Assembly: GCF_036417845.1 (NCBI RefSeq)
Contig: NC_089978.1
Coordinates: forward strand, 85,306,007 to 85,370,006
Reading direction: 5' to 3'
Length of the DNA: 64,000 bases
Origin: Apteryx mantelli
Lineage: Eukaryota; Chordata; Aves; Apterygiformes; Apterygidae
Under the pieces are notes generated by a model. It was not told where the DNA came from and searched no databases. It saw only the letters and a list, made by a program, of their open reading frames with translations. Below are positions 26,341 through 39,800 of the stretch, in pieces. Within the stretch, counting starts at the first letter, position 1; each line of letters begins with the position of its first letter. The position numbers were made by a program, and so were the translations under genes.

Positions 26341-29196
26341 ATAGCTTGCTTTGGTTTGGAGAGAGAAAAGATGTGCTTCCTTATTGCCATCTATTCCCAT
26401 ATAATCAGTTTTTACGTGCACATAAGCTCCCCAAAGCTTTAACATCCAGGATGTCTACATGACTGTAATACAGCCTTAGAGAACTGAAAGTTTTCATTGC
26501 GTAGCTCAGCTCTGTATTATTAGATGAATGGAGTGCCAGCCTTCAGTAACTGCCATTTACAGTTTTCCTTCGAGACAAGACTACTGGGTGGGCCTTTTGT
26601 AACGGGGTGAAAAACAGCTTTGAATTGTACAAATTGCAACAAATAACGGCTAGCTGTATGTATGCCAGTTTGTGCCACAGGGAAGATGGATATTATAAAT
26701 GTTCTGGGATCCCATTTCATCTTCTTAAAGTAGTTTTTTCCCCATCACTGCCTCCTCTCCAGTAATGGTTTTAAATAATGTATATGCAAATTTGTTGTTT
26801 TATGCTATACTTATGCACAGGTCTGGGATTGTGCTTCCCTTCCTCCCCTGAAATTCATAATCTTGGATATAGAGGTTTAATCATTTGTTTCTGCAGCATT
26901 TGAGTATTTAGAAAACATTGTTTACAGCACACATCACTTTTTCATCAGCATCTCTTGACTTAATCAGATGGTCAGATACTGTCATCCTTTGAAGTCTCCA
27001 GTGCCAACTGTAGAAAGCCCTGCAGGCTGATGTGCTGCGCCAAGAGATTTTGTTTGACAGCCTTTATTTATCAGATGGGTTTGTAGGCAGCTCATTACCA
27101 AATGATGAACCTTCCTGTCTCTGGTTAATTATCAACTTCCATGTCTGTTGGGTGAGATCAGCTCCCTTATAAATGACTATCGGTTCCTGTAAAAAAAGTG
27201 TTTTTTCTTTGGCTTTTTACTGCATCATTTAAGAGTAAGCCAGCATTTCAGATACTTTAATCACAATGGCCTTCCATTCTTCTATACAGATATCCTCATA
27301 AGGTTAGGCCAAAAAATAAATAAATAAATAGATGTACACTATACTGGTCAGCTTTGACAAATGCTTTATTTCTGCTCTAGTGCACGCATGGTATTAACAT
27401 AAAAGGCTAAATCCTTTCCTCCTGTAATTCCACTGACTTCAGAGAAGTTGCACAGAAAAGAATTTGGCCAGAAGAGTCTAAAGTATATCTTTTCTCCTTT
27501 CTAAGTTAATATAATTAAATAAATATAAAAATTTGGTTGAAAGATTCATGTGTTTCTCTGTTAAAAGCTGGGGTGCTTATTTTAGGATCTTATGCCTTTC
27601 AGGCCAGGCACTGTTTTATTCTTTGGCTGGAGACCATCCATTGCATTCTGCGTACTAGTCTATTTTCAGAAGCTGTTAGTTTTGTTTATGATTTTATCAT
27701 TCAGGACTTAATTTTGTACAAATGTGGGTGAACAATTGCCTTTCCCAACAGCTTTCTGTGGGCCAAAGCAAGAGAGCAATAGGAAATTGCATCAGAACAT
27801 GAACTGCATTATGTCAAGATAGACCAAGCAAGCAAAGATTCAGGTGCCATCAGGTGCAGTTCTCGGAAACAAGTCTTGTGTAAAGCCAGGGTTAAGGATG
27901 GTATTGTACAGCTGGAGAGGCACTGAGTTGGCCAGCATTACGGCAGCCACACTGAGCAAACAGGGAATTTATATTCCAGGCTGGCTTGAAGCACGTGTCA
28001 GGTCATGACCAGCAAAGCATTGTAGAAAGCCATGTATAATAATAAAAGAGGAAAAATTACACTGTCTCATTCACTGCGTAAACTTGATGGATTCGATGCA
28101 GCACACTGTTCCCCATAGCAGCGGATCATTGTCAGCCTGTGCTAAGATGCGGGATGGTATCACCAGCGAGCAGAGGTAAGTGTGCTACCACTGTCCACAG
28201 CTCCCCAAAGTGCCCTGCCCAGGAGCATGGCCAGAAACGCACACTGCCTTGCCCTCTCTCAAGAGGTGAGACACTCCTCACATTGCAGAGCATGCTTTCC
28301 CAGACACACGGCTGTAAGCATTGGGTTATACAGTCCCACAGCACCCCAGGGCTGACAGCCACACAGTAGGCAAATACACATCTGTCCCAAGGGGAGCCTG
28401 AGCACACCGCAGTCACATCAGGTCTGCTCCCACTGCACAAACCACTACACCCCACTAAGGCAGGCAGCGCTGCTGAGAGATAGTGGGGTTAACCCGCAAG
28501 TCTCATCCCTGGAGGAAATGCTCCTTGCTTGGCATGAGGGGTACTATGAAACAAGGGAAAAACAAGTTAAAAAATGCAGGACTTGAGGCTGCAGTACCCA
28601 GCAAGAGGAGAATTCCCAGTGTGAAAGCTTAACAAGGAAAACAAAACAATTCCTCTCCTTAAAACGTGTTCTGTCTTCACATTATCTCTGCAAACAGAAT
28701 CATACAGCTCTGAAGAAAACACATACTTTTAAACTACAAAAATAACTGTGAAATGCACAAATAGAAATGCCATTATCTTGCCTAAAAGAAATGTGGGTGA
28801 ATTTTCAGAAATGACAAAATGCCACTTATGTAGGATGTAAAACAGATGTACCATGCTATCCAGCTGGCCCTCTACCCTGTCTATGGCTAAGCATTATTCA
28901 ATAGGTATCTTTTGAAATGATTCTATACATATATTATATATATAGAAATACAGAAGAAATATAGAAAATGGAGAGGGAAACAGTTTCTTTGGAAAAATGC
29001 ATACCATCACAATTAAATGATACTTTGTAATTGTACAGTGCTTTAATTAGGAGATTCTAAATTAATTTAGTCATAGTAAGCATCGATCAGAATTTTATAA
29101 CAGACTTCTGAAATCACAATGATAAATTAGCTGTCTAAAAATTATTCTATCAGCCAGTTGGCACTAATAAACGATTAATTGCAATTCCTGCTTTAA

Positions 29197-29210
29197 TCAC
29201 TAGGTGGCAT
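29197..29210 (+). promoter_or_regulatory. CTCF-like core site
   Basis: TCACTAGGTGGCAT fits the CTCF core CCASYAGRKGGCRS except at the first and last positions. It lies between the GLRA2 and FANCB transcription units, where an insulator would be plausible. Single-motif evidence. Confidence 0.35.
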
Positions 29211-31459
29211 TTGGCTGTGTTTGGAAAAGTGCAGTTTTGGACATCAAAAGAAATATAGTATTGTATTTCATATAAAGTAATGAAATGTAAGCAACAGTTT
29301 AGTGACAGAAATGAAGATGTGGAGGGATGCTGAATGTAGTTTCAAAAATGCTAGAATAAATATACAGAAAATGTTGTTAAAATAATTACTTTAAAAATTA
29401 CTCCAAGGTGCACAATGGTACAAAGGCTTAAGACTAGACTCTGGCTAAGCTCATTATTGAGAGAATAGCAACTGTTAGTCTTGTGGCTGTGTCCCAGCAA
29501 TCAGCACAAGACAGTCAGGTGGAATCCAGGCACATTGTCTCTCTACAGTGCTCTTGACGCCTACTGTAAGAGGGGCTGTATCGCCATTAAATGCTGCCTG
29601 TGCTCTTGCTGAAGGCTAGCCTGCAGGCAGAGCACAGACCCATGGTCTCCTCTCTCATTGGGTTTGTCCCTTGGCTCATTTAAAAAGAGAAAAACAAACA
29701 AATGCTAGACTCTTTCAGAAGTGGTTTCATGCACCGCTGGGTGCCTCAGACCGACTGCGTGCACATCACACAGCTGCAGGTGCCCTGCGAGTCCGAGGCA
29801 CCAGCGCTGCTGCTCGTGCCCAAATCTCCTTCTGGCCTGTGCACAGTCGTTCTGCATCACTCCCCACCCCTCCTTGGAGACCTGTCAAATGCAGTTGTCT
29901 CACCAAATTCAGCAAGATCAAAGCAAAACAAGCCCCCCTAGTTAGGTACCAGCCAGGTAGCAAGTTCCCCTTCTTTTTTACAAACCAGTGCTTCATCCTA
30001 ACAGTGATATAGGTGTCACCAAGTCCTCGTGGCCCATGACTGTATGAATTCAGTGTGCTATGGGTACGCTTTGTTCCCAGCTGACAAGAACTTATATTTC
30101 AATCCCCTGCTAACAGTGTTGCATTCCAGCTCCAACAAAGGAGCCAAGACCTTCCAGAAAGAGGTCAATATTTTGTTTGTCAATTGAAGGACAAAATCAA
30201 AGTGGAAAAAAATCTTTTGAAAAGAAAAACTACAATTTGTCCTCCCTTTGGAAGGGAGAAAAACTGATTACAAACTGTATTCTTAATTTTGTTGTTGGCT
30301 TTTCAAGGTCTCATACCACAGTCAGGGACTAAACATCCCTGTAATATTTTCCACTGAATCCTAGGCATGAATTACTTCTAGATGTTTACTATCTGGGCAT
30401 AGGCAGGTGGCAGGAAGTTTTTTGTTTTAAATGCAGGGCTGGCAATGCGCAGAACCCTTACCACACAAAAACAAGCATGCTTACTAATAATACTGTGAAA
30501 CAGTAAAGAAAAAGAATTAGGCAAATACAATGCTTTGAGGGAAATAAACATTTTCTTAAGTACAAAGGCACCAAGTCTATCCCTTTTGATTCTTTGTTAA
30601 GCTGAAAAATACTAGCAAAGATGTTAAAGTACATAGTTCACACCAATTATTTCCCCATACAGTCATTTGTAGACATATGACTATTGAGTTGTCCCTTTTG
30701 CTAATATTTGCAAAAAACCTGAAGCAAATAAATGATCTACTGGGTGTTTAGGCAAAGTCACAGTGTATTTAGTCACCTGAACAAATACTAGACTTTATTA
30801 GTATGCTGTAAGAGAGCAGCCTTTCAGTCAGTTTCCATCAGAGTTATCTCCATAATGCACATGTTATAAAGGAACACATTTTATATCTGATGAGGAGGCA
30901 GCTTCTCAGAAAAAGTCCAAATCACAAGCATTTTATTGAGCTATTTATTTCATCTACTCCCTTTAACATTCCACCACCTCATCCCAAAGGCTCATAAGCA
31001 TGCAGCCAGGAGCACTAACACTAACTGTTGAATTAACAAAGTTGTAGAATTGCAGTAATTTGCTACATTCCATTTTACCTCCTTCACATTGACTTCCTTC
31101 AAAGAGATCTCTGGCAAAAAGCAAGAATTGAAACATGAAGTCCATCTGAAGGTGAGGCGGCTGCATGAGACTAGTGCATTAACCTACTCACTGCAAATGG
31201 TTCCTTACCTGAATCCTAATCATCACACATACACTGCCAATCTCAAGCCATAACGACAAGAACAGTCCCTTTCCAGTGTATTTGCTCTCAGGTCTGCCGT
31301 CTGCATCCACCCACTACCACCAGCATTCTTGGGGAAATGGATCAGTTAATTAGTGCTGGGAACAGAGAGGCAGACAGTGGTATTTCGTGTTAAAACTGGA
31401 AACGGAGATGTTTATTTTATGTCATTGCTGTCAAAGTGACATCTAACTACCTGCTTCTT

Positions 31460-31490
31460 AAAAAAAAAGAAAGAAAGAAAGAAAGAAAGA
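31460..31490. repeat. (AAAG)n microsatellite
   Basis: A poly(A) start followed by repeated GAAA units, about 31 bp. Confidence 0.93.
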
Positions 31491-34400
31491 TTTTGCTTCA
31501 AGTTTAAAGCAGAAACTCTCCTAGCTAGATCATTCCTAGCTGACAGCAACTGAAAGCATGACCAGGATTATCCAGACTTGTGTGTCCCCATCCCCTGTAA
31601 GCAAACAGATGCCTACAACTTTGTCTCTAGGTCACCAGAAAAGTACTCCCAAATTGGGATCTGCCCCTTAATTTGGCAAACCTTTTTGGTTCTCTATCAC
31701 TGCAGACAAAAAACTGAGATTGATAGAGAAAGATTTTTTATGAATTAGAGTGTGTCAAGGGGAAAAAAAAATCAAAATAATTCACAGAACAAATTCGGTG
31801 CTTTGTTACTTAGCTCACAGAGCTTCCAGAGCTATAAATAAACCAACGGTATAATACCCTGTCACCATAACTTTAGCAATGTGTGGAGCTATTTATATGA
31901 ATGGGAGTACTATTTATACTACTGTATGTTCCAAAGCAATATCTCTGCGGGTGACGCAGCACCCACAGCAAGAGCCATGTCCCTGCAGGCTGGGGCATGA
32001 AAGCACTTCAGGCCAGCAGAGCTTGTGCAAAGTGCTGTGTGGGGAGGCAGGACATCCCCTCTGTCACTGAGCCCAACTCCACCGGGAGCCTGTCCCGGGG
32101 AAGAAGGGAAATAATGGCAAGGGAAAGCCTTTGCTAAAGAAGCTGCAGTTAAACAGGCAGCCCCTTCCACCCTGCTTTCCAAGTTTATAGTTTTGTACCT
32201 ACTTTTCTCTCCTTGACCTTTTTGACAGCAGCTGAAATAGCGCAGATAAGTTCCTGTGTGCTCAGCAACCTGCGGCACCCTTGAGCTGCAGCCTTCAGAG
32301 ACGCACTCCAGAAAAGCTCTTTACTTGGAGCAGGGATTTCAGACCAGCCAGCATCACACTTCTCATTTCACAGAGCATGCAGTGGAAAAGCACAGTTTTC
32401 CGTGGAGCCCTGCCTCCTCCTCTAGTCACTTACAAAATGCTCAGTGAAGAAAGCAAACAGGACCCATAGTGAAAAATCACTTCAATGTTCCAATCGCTAA
32501 AAGTACTTTTGGTGTTTGGTTCCATACTGTGTGAGAACAAACTATCTATTCTACTAATTGAAACAGGCCCAGAGCTGCTCCCTCTCGTTCCTGCACACCT
32601 AAGCATAATTCCTCCCAAAAGGGAATAGCTGCACCTGAACTGACTTTTGGGAACTGGCCCCAGCCCTCGCTCTCCCCTGCCTGTGCCCAGGGAACGCGGG
32701 CAAAAGCGCTTGTGGGCCCAAGCCAAAACCATGCTAGGAAGCACGCTGACAGCTCGTGCAGTTGATGCGTGCTTGAACCCAGGCACGGGCCTGGGCGAGC
32801 CATAGCCACAATGTCCCCGAACACAGCGCTGCCCTCAGAGCATACCCTGAGAGCTTATTTAAGGAAAAACTTAAAGGTCACTCCCAGCCCTTACTACCCT
32901 CTTTATACTACAGCGTATACTTCATAGTAAGAGTACCGTACAATCATGTTTGTATGGTGGGGAGGAGTACATTTACTGGTATTTTCTTCTGCACACAAGT
33001 GTGTTCCTGCTAACGTGACACTTACTGTTTGCCCTACTGGTAAAGATGGTCAGAAAACATCAACCTGAAAATTCTCAATCTACTTTTACAGAAGACATCC
33101 ATTGTAGCTAGACTCATGCAGTCTCATTCACAGCATCATCTGCTGTTCCAAGAATCAACAAAGGCCAACTGCAGACACATGCACTTTCAGTGAACAGCAT
33201 TTTACTATATCCTTGATTACTAATCAAGAGATAGGCTGTAAACTAAATTCATGTAAATATGTCAGGAAGATTTAAACACAATTTTATTTCTTATAAGAAT
33301 ATTTGAAGGGACATATTTTGCCAACCCCAAATAATATACTGAAATTAGACTTTTTTTTTCTTTTGAAAATTTTTTTTGAGTTTTCAGGTATCAAATAAAC
33401 TTCTCTATTCTTTTTATAGTGACAAATTCTTGTTTTCAAGAAAACAGAAGGGTAGATTTATGTCTGTTTTTTAACACCTGTGGAAAATACAAATTTGTAA
33501 ATGGTTTTGTAACTGCAGTAGGTTACAAATAGAGAAGCCCAGCCTAGTCCAGTGAGATAAGATTTACTCTGTTTCTGAACAGACTGGTAGGAGATTCCAT
33601 TGCTAAGGTGAGATAAATCAATGCACATCACCTGCAATAAAGAAAAGACTTGTGAACTGATTACCAAAAAAACCCCAAACCTATTTAAATGTATAGGAAG
33701 CATTTGAGGAATTTATACACTTTTCGGGAGTAAGTGAAATAAGGTAGCAATGTTGCTTAGTGCCAATAGATGTCTTTGAAGCATTTTATCAGCATTAATT
33801 ATCTTGTAGAAGCTTCTTAAGATGAATTAAAAGGTTCTGTACTAACGTTTTTACCTAAACTCTTAGGCAAGACCACAGAGGTATATGAAAGAATACCTTA
33901 AAGAAAGAAAGCTAATTCCCAGATTGTAGTCTGTAGATGATCAAGATCACCTCAGGCTAACTTACAACTAACTCATTGGTGGTCTAATGCTAGCGTTCTT
34001 CATCATTTCAAACTGGAAAGACAAACAGCTTAACTAGATTAAATGGCTCTAATATCACTTTTTCATTTAATAGTACCTGTCACAAGGTGGTTGTATGATT
34101 TTTGAGTAGGTGGGTGATAGCCAAAAAATTCCTTGTGCTTTGATTGACACATTCAAAATAATTTGATAATTCCATCTGGAGATAAGTAGTCCTTATCAAT
34201 ATTTGACTAAATAGCTTTTGAGCTGCTTATTGTTATATCTAAAATGTTATTTTGGAAGTCTGAAATATGTACTCCTAAGTGTATCTTTACTCCTTCTCTA
34301 CAGTATTATTAAAAAATTTTGAACCAAAAAGGAAAAAAAAATAGTACTTCTATCATAGCTTGAAAGAGGAATGGTGTTCCTCTGCCCTGAAATGATATGT

Positions 34401-36760
34401 AACTTGAAGAATGATTTCTCATAGCTCACTCCTGAAGTCTGATTTCCTTTTACAACACACCTTTGGTATTCAAAGCACATGTATTCTAGCATTTGTTCAT
34501 TCAAACCACAAAATGTGCAGTTTGACATGAAGATTTGCACTCTAGAACATCATTATTAATTATTGCAGCAAGCTGAAATTGTTACATTCTTGAATATGGG
34601 TATATTATTGGGCTGTTTTATTATAAACAATTTCAAATAAGTTTGGGGCATCACATCTGTTGCCAGTGTAAATAAAAGGAAGTAAGTAAGAACAGAGACT
34701 CAGAAATAAACTGTGGATAATTACAAAATAAATGCAACACTAAACTTATTGCTGTGTTTACTATTTATTAGTTCTCTGCCTTTATCTTAGGAGGTTCAGT
34801 CAAGCTGCAACTATTCAAAAATGACACTAACAGTGACAAAAGCCTAGGCAAAGGGGTAGGATGTGTAATTATAAATCGGGATTTGCTACATCCACTCACC
34901 CCCATGCTCCGGCAGTGAACTCTGAGCTGAGGTCAAAATCAAGTTCTAAATGATAACATGGATGTTTAGGGATTCAGACCTTGGAAGCTTTTAGATAGTT
35001 CTCCAGGATGAGGCCAGGATTTAACCCAAAGACTGTAGGAGGTCTAAGAAGGAGTTTAGGATGGGGAAAAGGGAGGCAGGGAATAGAGGGAGAGATTACA
35101 TTGGATCCCAAGAGGTTTAAAAATTGACATTCAGATGGGAAGGGCAGTCATAACTCCAGACAGACCAATTGCTACCTCCCAGCCATATGAGAAGAAAATG
35201 CTGACATTTCAAAGGTTTTGTGATTTTAAAAAGTGAAGATTCTTATTTTCAAGCATATAACAAAAACTAAACTCTGCAGCTGAAATGTTAGCCTGGAAGG
35301 TAAGTGGGATGGATTTAACAAGCAGTGTAAGAGGACATTAGAAACAGCACTGGGCAAGATAAGTGCCTGTGAACCGCATATGGCTTAGAACCGACCTGTC
35401 CCCAAACTGTTTGTATCATCTGGATAGATGTACATGTATATGTAAATCAAATATGTCAAATATGCTACAGATTCCAATAACTTGAAGAAAATGCATTTCT
35501 AATAGCGTTAAAACAATCATTATAATAACCTCAGGCTACCCCCAGTCAATTAAAACATTCAAATTCTGGATCAGTGATATTGTTAAGGTACTACTGTTCA
35601 GACATGCTACTAATATACAGATGGCTAATGTAGATTTTCAAAGAATCCAATCCATTCCAAGTCTTTAAAAAAGAATAGTTATAGAAGGACCCCGTTTCAA
35701 AATGACAGATGTTCTTCCATCCTTTTTTTGTCTACAATATGTCAATTTATCCAGAAAATACTCTAATTTGTGCAAATTCATATCTTTCAGTGGAAAAATA
35801 GAGTGGGGATTTATTCCTTCCCCCAAGCATTTCCAGTCTTTTTTTTTCTGGAGAAGATGAGAAGATTATATAGATTTATGATAGTTCAGTGGATTATCTA
35901 GTTATAACTTCAGCAGAAGAAATATTCAAGTATTGGGAAAATGCAATAAGCATGGATCATTTATTCATCTTTTTTGATTATTTCTGCCAATTCTACTTTA
36001 TTGTCCAATCCTAAATAAAGGAAAAAGTTTTTAAATTAGCAATTTTTTTTCAGAGGTAAAACACCCCAGCAACAAAGAATCATATTTTTCCAGACTCTGG
36101 GTGAAATACATCAGTCATTCACAGTAAGTTATACATGCACTCAGCACATACCTAAAAAAAAAATTATTTGAAAAGAATGATACTGATATATTCTTTCCAT
36201 AAAATTACAGAATGCTGACCCCTATCTAAATAATACCATGCATTTATTGAGAAGGTGGTACGTACTAGTATGGTAGATGGCATTGAAATAGTTCACTTAG
36301 TTTAGCAGTAAGATGGAAACTAAGATACTACCTCAGGAATATAATGGTTTCATTTCTGCATTTGCACAGGCACTCCAGGCAAGTGAAAGACATTTTATGC
36401 TGCAATGCACATGACTGTCCAAACCATATGCAGTAAACTGAAACTGTAAATTCTTAAGCGTTTTTGTTAAACAATCAGAACAGAAATGCCCTTTTGGAGT
36501 AAATATAAATCATGTACTTTGAGAAAGTTAGGCAAGACATCACCAGGGGAAAAAAGTCCCATCAGCATCAGAAGGCTAACAATTATCCCCACGGGAATCT
36601 TTGATTTCAGCTCTGTTCCTTTTACAAGTCACCTGCTGAGCAGGCCATAATTGCTGTTCATAGGATTGTTCATCGTTCATGATATTCGTCACCCTGTCAG
36701 TAATATAAGAGCAGTTTTTGGATAGGACAGAGAAAGACAACATTCTTGCATCTAACATGA

Positions 36761-36842
36761 TAGAATATTCAGCATGAGTACGAATTCATAAGCTAATGAA
36801 TGTGATAACAAATATGAATTCGTACCCATGTTGAATATTCTA
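36761..36842. mobile_element. 82-bp near-perfect palindrome with TA ends (MITE-like hairpin)
   Basis: Two 30-bp arms (36761-36790 and 36813-36842) are inverse complements with 28 of 30 positions matching, around a 22-nt centre. Both ends are TA, so the arms can be read as 28-bp terminal inverted repeats within a TA target duplication, as in Tc1/mariner-derived miniature elements. Each arm carries the octamer GAATATTC at its outer edge and GAATTC internally. As RNA it would form a stem of about 30 bp with a 22-nt loop, the size of a microRNA precursor. The alternative is a one-off inverted duplication made by replication template switching. Copy number would decide, and I cannot measure it. 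Confidence 0.55.
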
Positions 36843-39800
36843 ACAAAGTTCATGGGATCTTCAAATCCAACAGCTGCTCTCAGCAATTGTTTTAGAGTAT
36901 GCCTCTTTTCAAAAATCCAGCAAAGATTAAAAAGAAGAGAATACTGAATTGGTCTCACTCTCACTGTTATCATTTCTTCTTCCAGTTGCATTGAAAAATA
37001 TACATACCTACCCTACAATGTTATGTGATTTTCTCTGATGTAATGTTATCTTGGTCAGCTGATTTTGGATGAGAAAAGAAGATAGTAGAAGTTATCTGCA
37101 TTTGGACACATCTGGACAATTTTTACCATTAAGAACTGTCATATTCATTGGAAAAAGAAAGGAGAAAAATTCTGCCAGAAAACAAAAATTCACTCCTCTT
37201 TGGATTTCTACAAAGATGACACATTAAGTGAGTGTAGATAAAAAAACAAACAAAAAAAAAAACGAAGTGGTATACCAACACTTCTAATGATTGCTGAGTT
37301 TTCAAAAATGAAGTGGAGAAGAAGCAAAATGAAAGCAAACTTAAAATGGTTATAGATAGTATTAAAACCCACCACCAATAGAGATAAATAGAGTTAAATT
37401 ACAAATGAGCCTTAATCATTGAAATCTTAAAAAACATCCAACATCTATAATCTTAATCAGTGAGGATGTTCTCAGCTGCGGGCAAGATGGAAGGTGAGGG
37501 GTGGGGGCAGGGAAAGGAAATGTTTTTTCTGTGTTTCACAATTGCTTATTTGAGTGCCCCAGGCACTTGAAAACTTTATCAAGGTGTGTTTTGCATCAGG
37601 GACATGCCTTTTATCTGCAGGTTATCTGATTTAACAGAGTTATATCCTTTGGAGAGGGAAAATATACCTGTTTCATACACGACAAAATGAGGCAAAGTTA
37701 ATTTTTGCATTATAAAAATGACTGACTTTTGGGTCTCAAGTATTTGATTATTTGGGGAAGGGAAGGAAGCCTGAAGGCTCTCAAAATGTACTGTTGGTAT
37801 AGTCTGTGCTGGGAGGAACAGTACAGACTCTGTAGAAACAGTAGAGTCCCACTAGCCACGGGGGCTTTGGAAGGTTTAGCAACTTCTCTTTTTCCCCTCA
37901 TGCCTGAGAACCCTTCAAAGGCAGGATTATAAAAGAAGACGTCATGTGTTAAGTTCAATATTGTAACTAGGACTCTGAGGAGAGGAAAGGGGGGTGGGTA
38001 CAGAGATAGCAGGCACAGCGTGTTTTGAAGAACTCATTACAAAGCAGTTGTCTTTATAGCCTCTCTGCATAGGTAAGGATTGCAGCTGGGCAGATGAGTC
38101 ACCACCTTTCCATTTAGACAATGAGGAGGAGGATTAGTTAACCTGAGACTGCTTTAACAAACTGTGGATCTGACCTAAATACCACAACAGGGTTAAGCAG
38201 CAGGGTTTTGTGAATGTAGGATCTGAAGCAGGGACTGGACGAACACGAACCTGCCACTGAAGCAGTTCTTGCTCTAAATGCTTTTTAAACATGCAGCTCC
38301 CATCTTGTACCTATGAATTATGAATTTCTCAATACATAAAAGGGGTAAGGTTGTAAGATACCAGAAACCTGAGGTCCCAGAAAAGACCAAAGTAATATAA
38401 TCTTAAAGCAATCATTAATATGACTAAACAGGCGTATTAAACCTCCTACTCCTTTTCCTCTCCCTGGGAGCATTTGGTAGGGCTTTTCTTTTGCCTTGAA
38501 ACTCCTGTACTGAATCAAGATCATCACTTTGGTCCTACCCAGTGGCATGTCTAGAACGTCGAGAAAAGGAGCCAAAACCAAACCAAAACAAAAGCAAACA
38601 AAAACAAATGGAAAACCCTACATTGCCCTTAACTCTATTCAAGCTTTTAAATCCTTGCACCAACACTTAGCTTCCACTCCTTTCAACTCTCTTGGAAGAG
38701 TAGGGAGGTGAGGAGAAGAAAAATTCCATTATTTGGATACTCCTTTTGCTGTCCCTGTCATCTTTTTTAATAGTCTATAATGAGTAACTTGTTCATGGAT
38801 AAATGTACTAGTATTATTATTTTGTCTCCTTAGCACAGTCAGCATGATTCAAAAAGGAACAGTCATAAGACAGTCATGGTTCCCAAATTGTCACAAGCTG
38901 TGGAGAAACAAATTAGTCGCTGAGAGAGGAGGCTTAACTCTCACTACCATAAACAATCCAGTAATCTGTTGGTTGATTATAAAAGAAAATAAGTTATATA
39001 AAAAGGAAATATTACTATCCAACAGAGAGAATATTCTAGAGCAGACAGGTTTTTCCTGAGAAGCCTAAGAATAACAGAGAGGCAATCACTGTGCAGAGAA
39101 GGAATAGGATTTATTGTACTAACTTGGCCAGAAAAACAGAGTTCTTTGACACATAATCCCTCTTCTTATTCTTTAAATCATCTTGACTTTAGAAGTGCTT
39201 TGATAGACAAAAAAGAACATTTAGGCATGACAACTTGTATTTCCTATACCAGGCTTCCCTTCTGCATCCAAAGTCTTTTCAAATGGTTGGCAATAAAGCC
39301 ATTGCAAGGTACATTGTCCACATGCTGATCACTGCCCTGGCCAGAGATATGGAACCATTTCTAATGCCTGCTGGTTTTCAGCAATCAAAACTGCATTTAA
39401 ACTAGCACTAAGATGTGCTCTTTTTGAGGTCAAAACAAGTCGGCTCTAGGCATAATTTTACTACCTTCTAAAAAGTTTACAAGTCAAAAGGCCCCTCCTG
39501 TGTGAATGGGTTCTAGAGGTGCAGATGGACAAAGTTACCAGAAAACAGCAGGCTGAAGAAAGGAAAATTACATGCTGAGAAGCAGCATGTGAAAGTCTTC
39601 CAGAAACTGATACAGTCCAATTAAATCCACAAGAACTGATAAATTCAGGACACCAAGAGTCTGCTGACTGTATCCAAAGCCACTAGCACACACAAGCATT
39701 AACAGTGGGTTGCAGAACTCAGACCAGCCAGAGGGTGCTATATGCAGACAAAAACTACAGGATTATATAAACACACCTCATAAAGTAAAGGGTCCTCTGA

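Noticed and set aside
25357-26344. Open frames of 87-149 codons in the intergenic GC-rich patch
   Set aside because: Present in several frames of both strands with Pro/Ser/Ala-rich composition, no splice context and no recognisable domains. The patch is reported as an island, not a gene.
36752-36991. 79-codon minus-strand frame overlapping the palindrome (LRAAVGFEDPMNFVRIFN...)
   Set aside because: Part of it is the inverted-repeat arm and no flanking exons continue it. Considered as an old transposon fragment but without any recognised motif.
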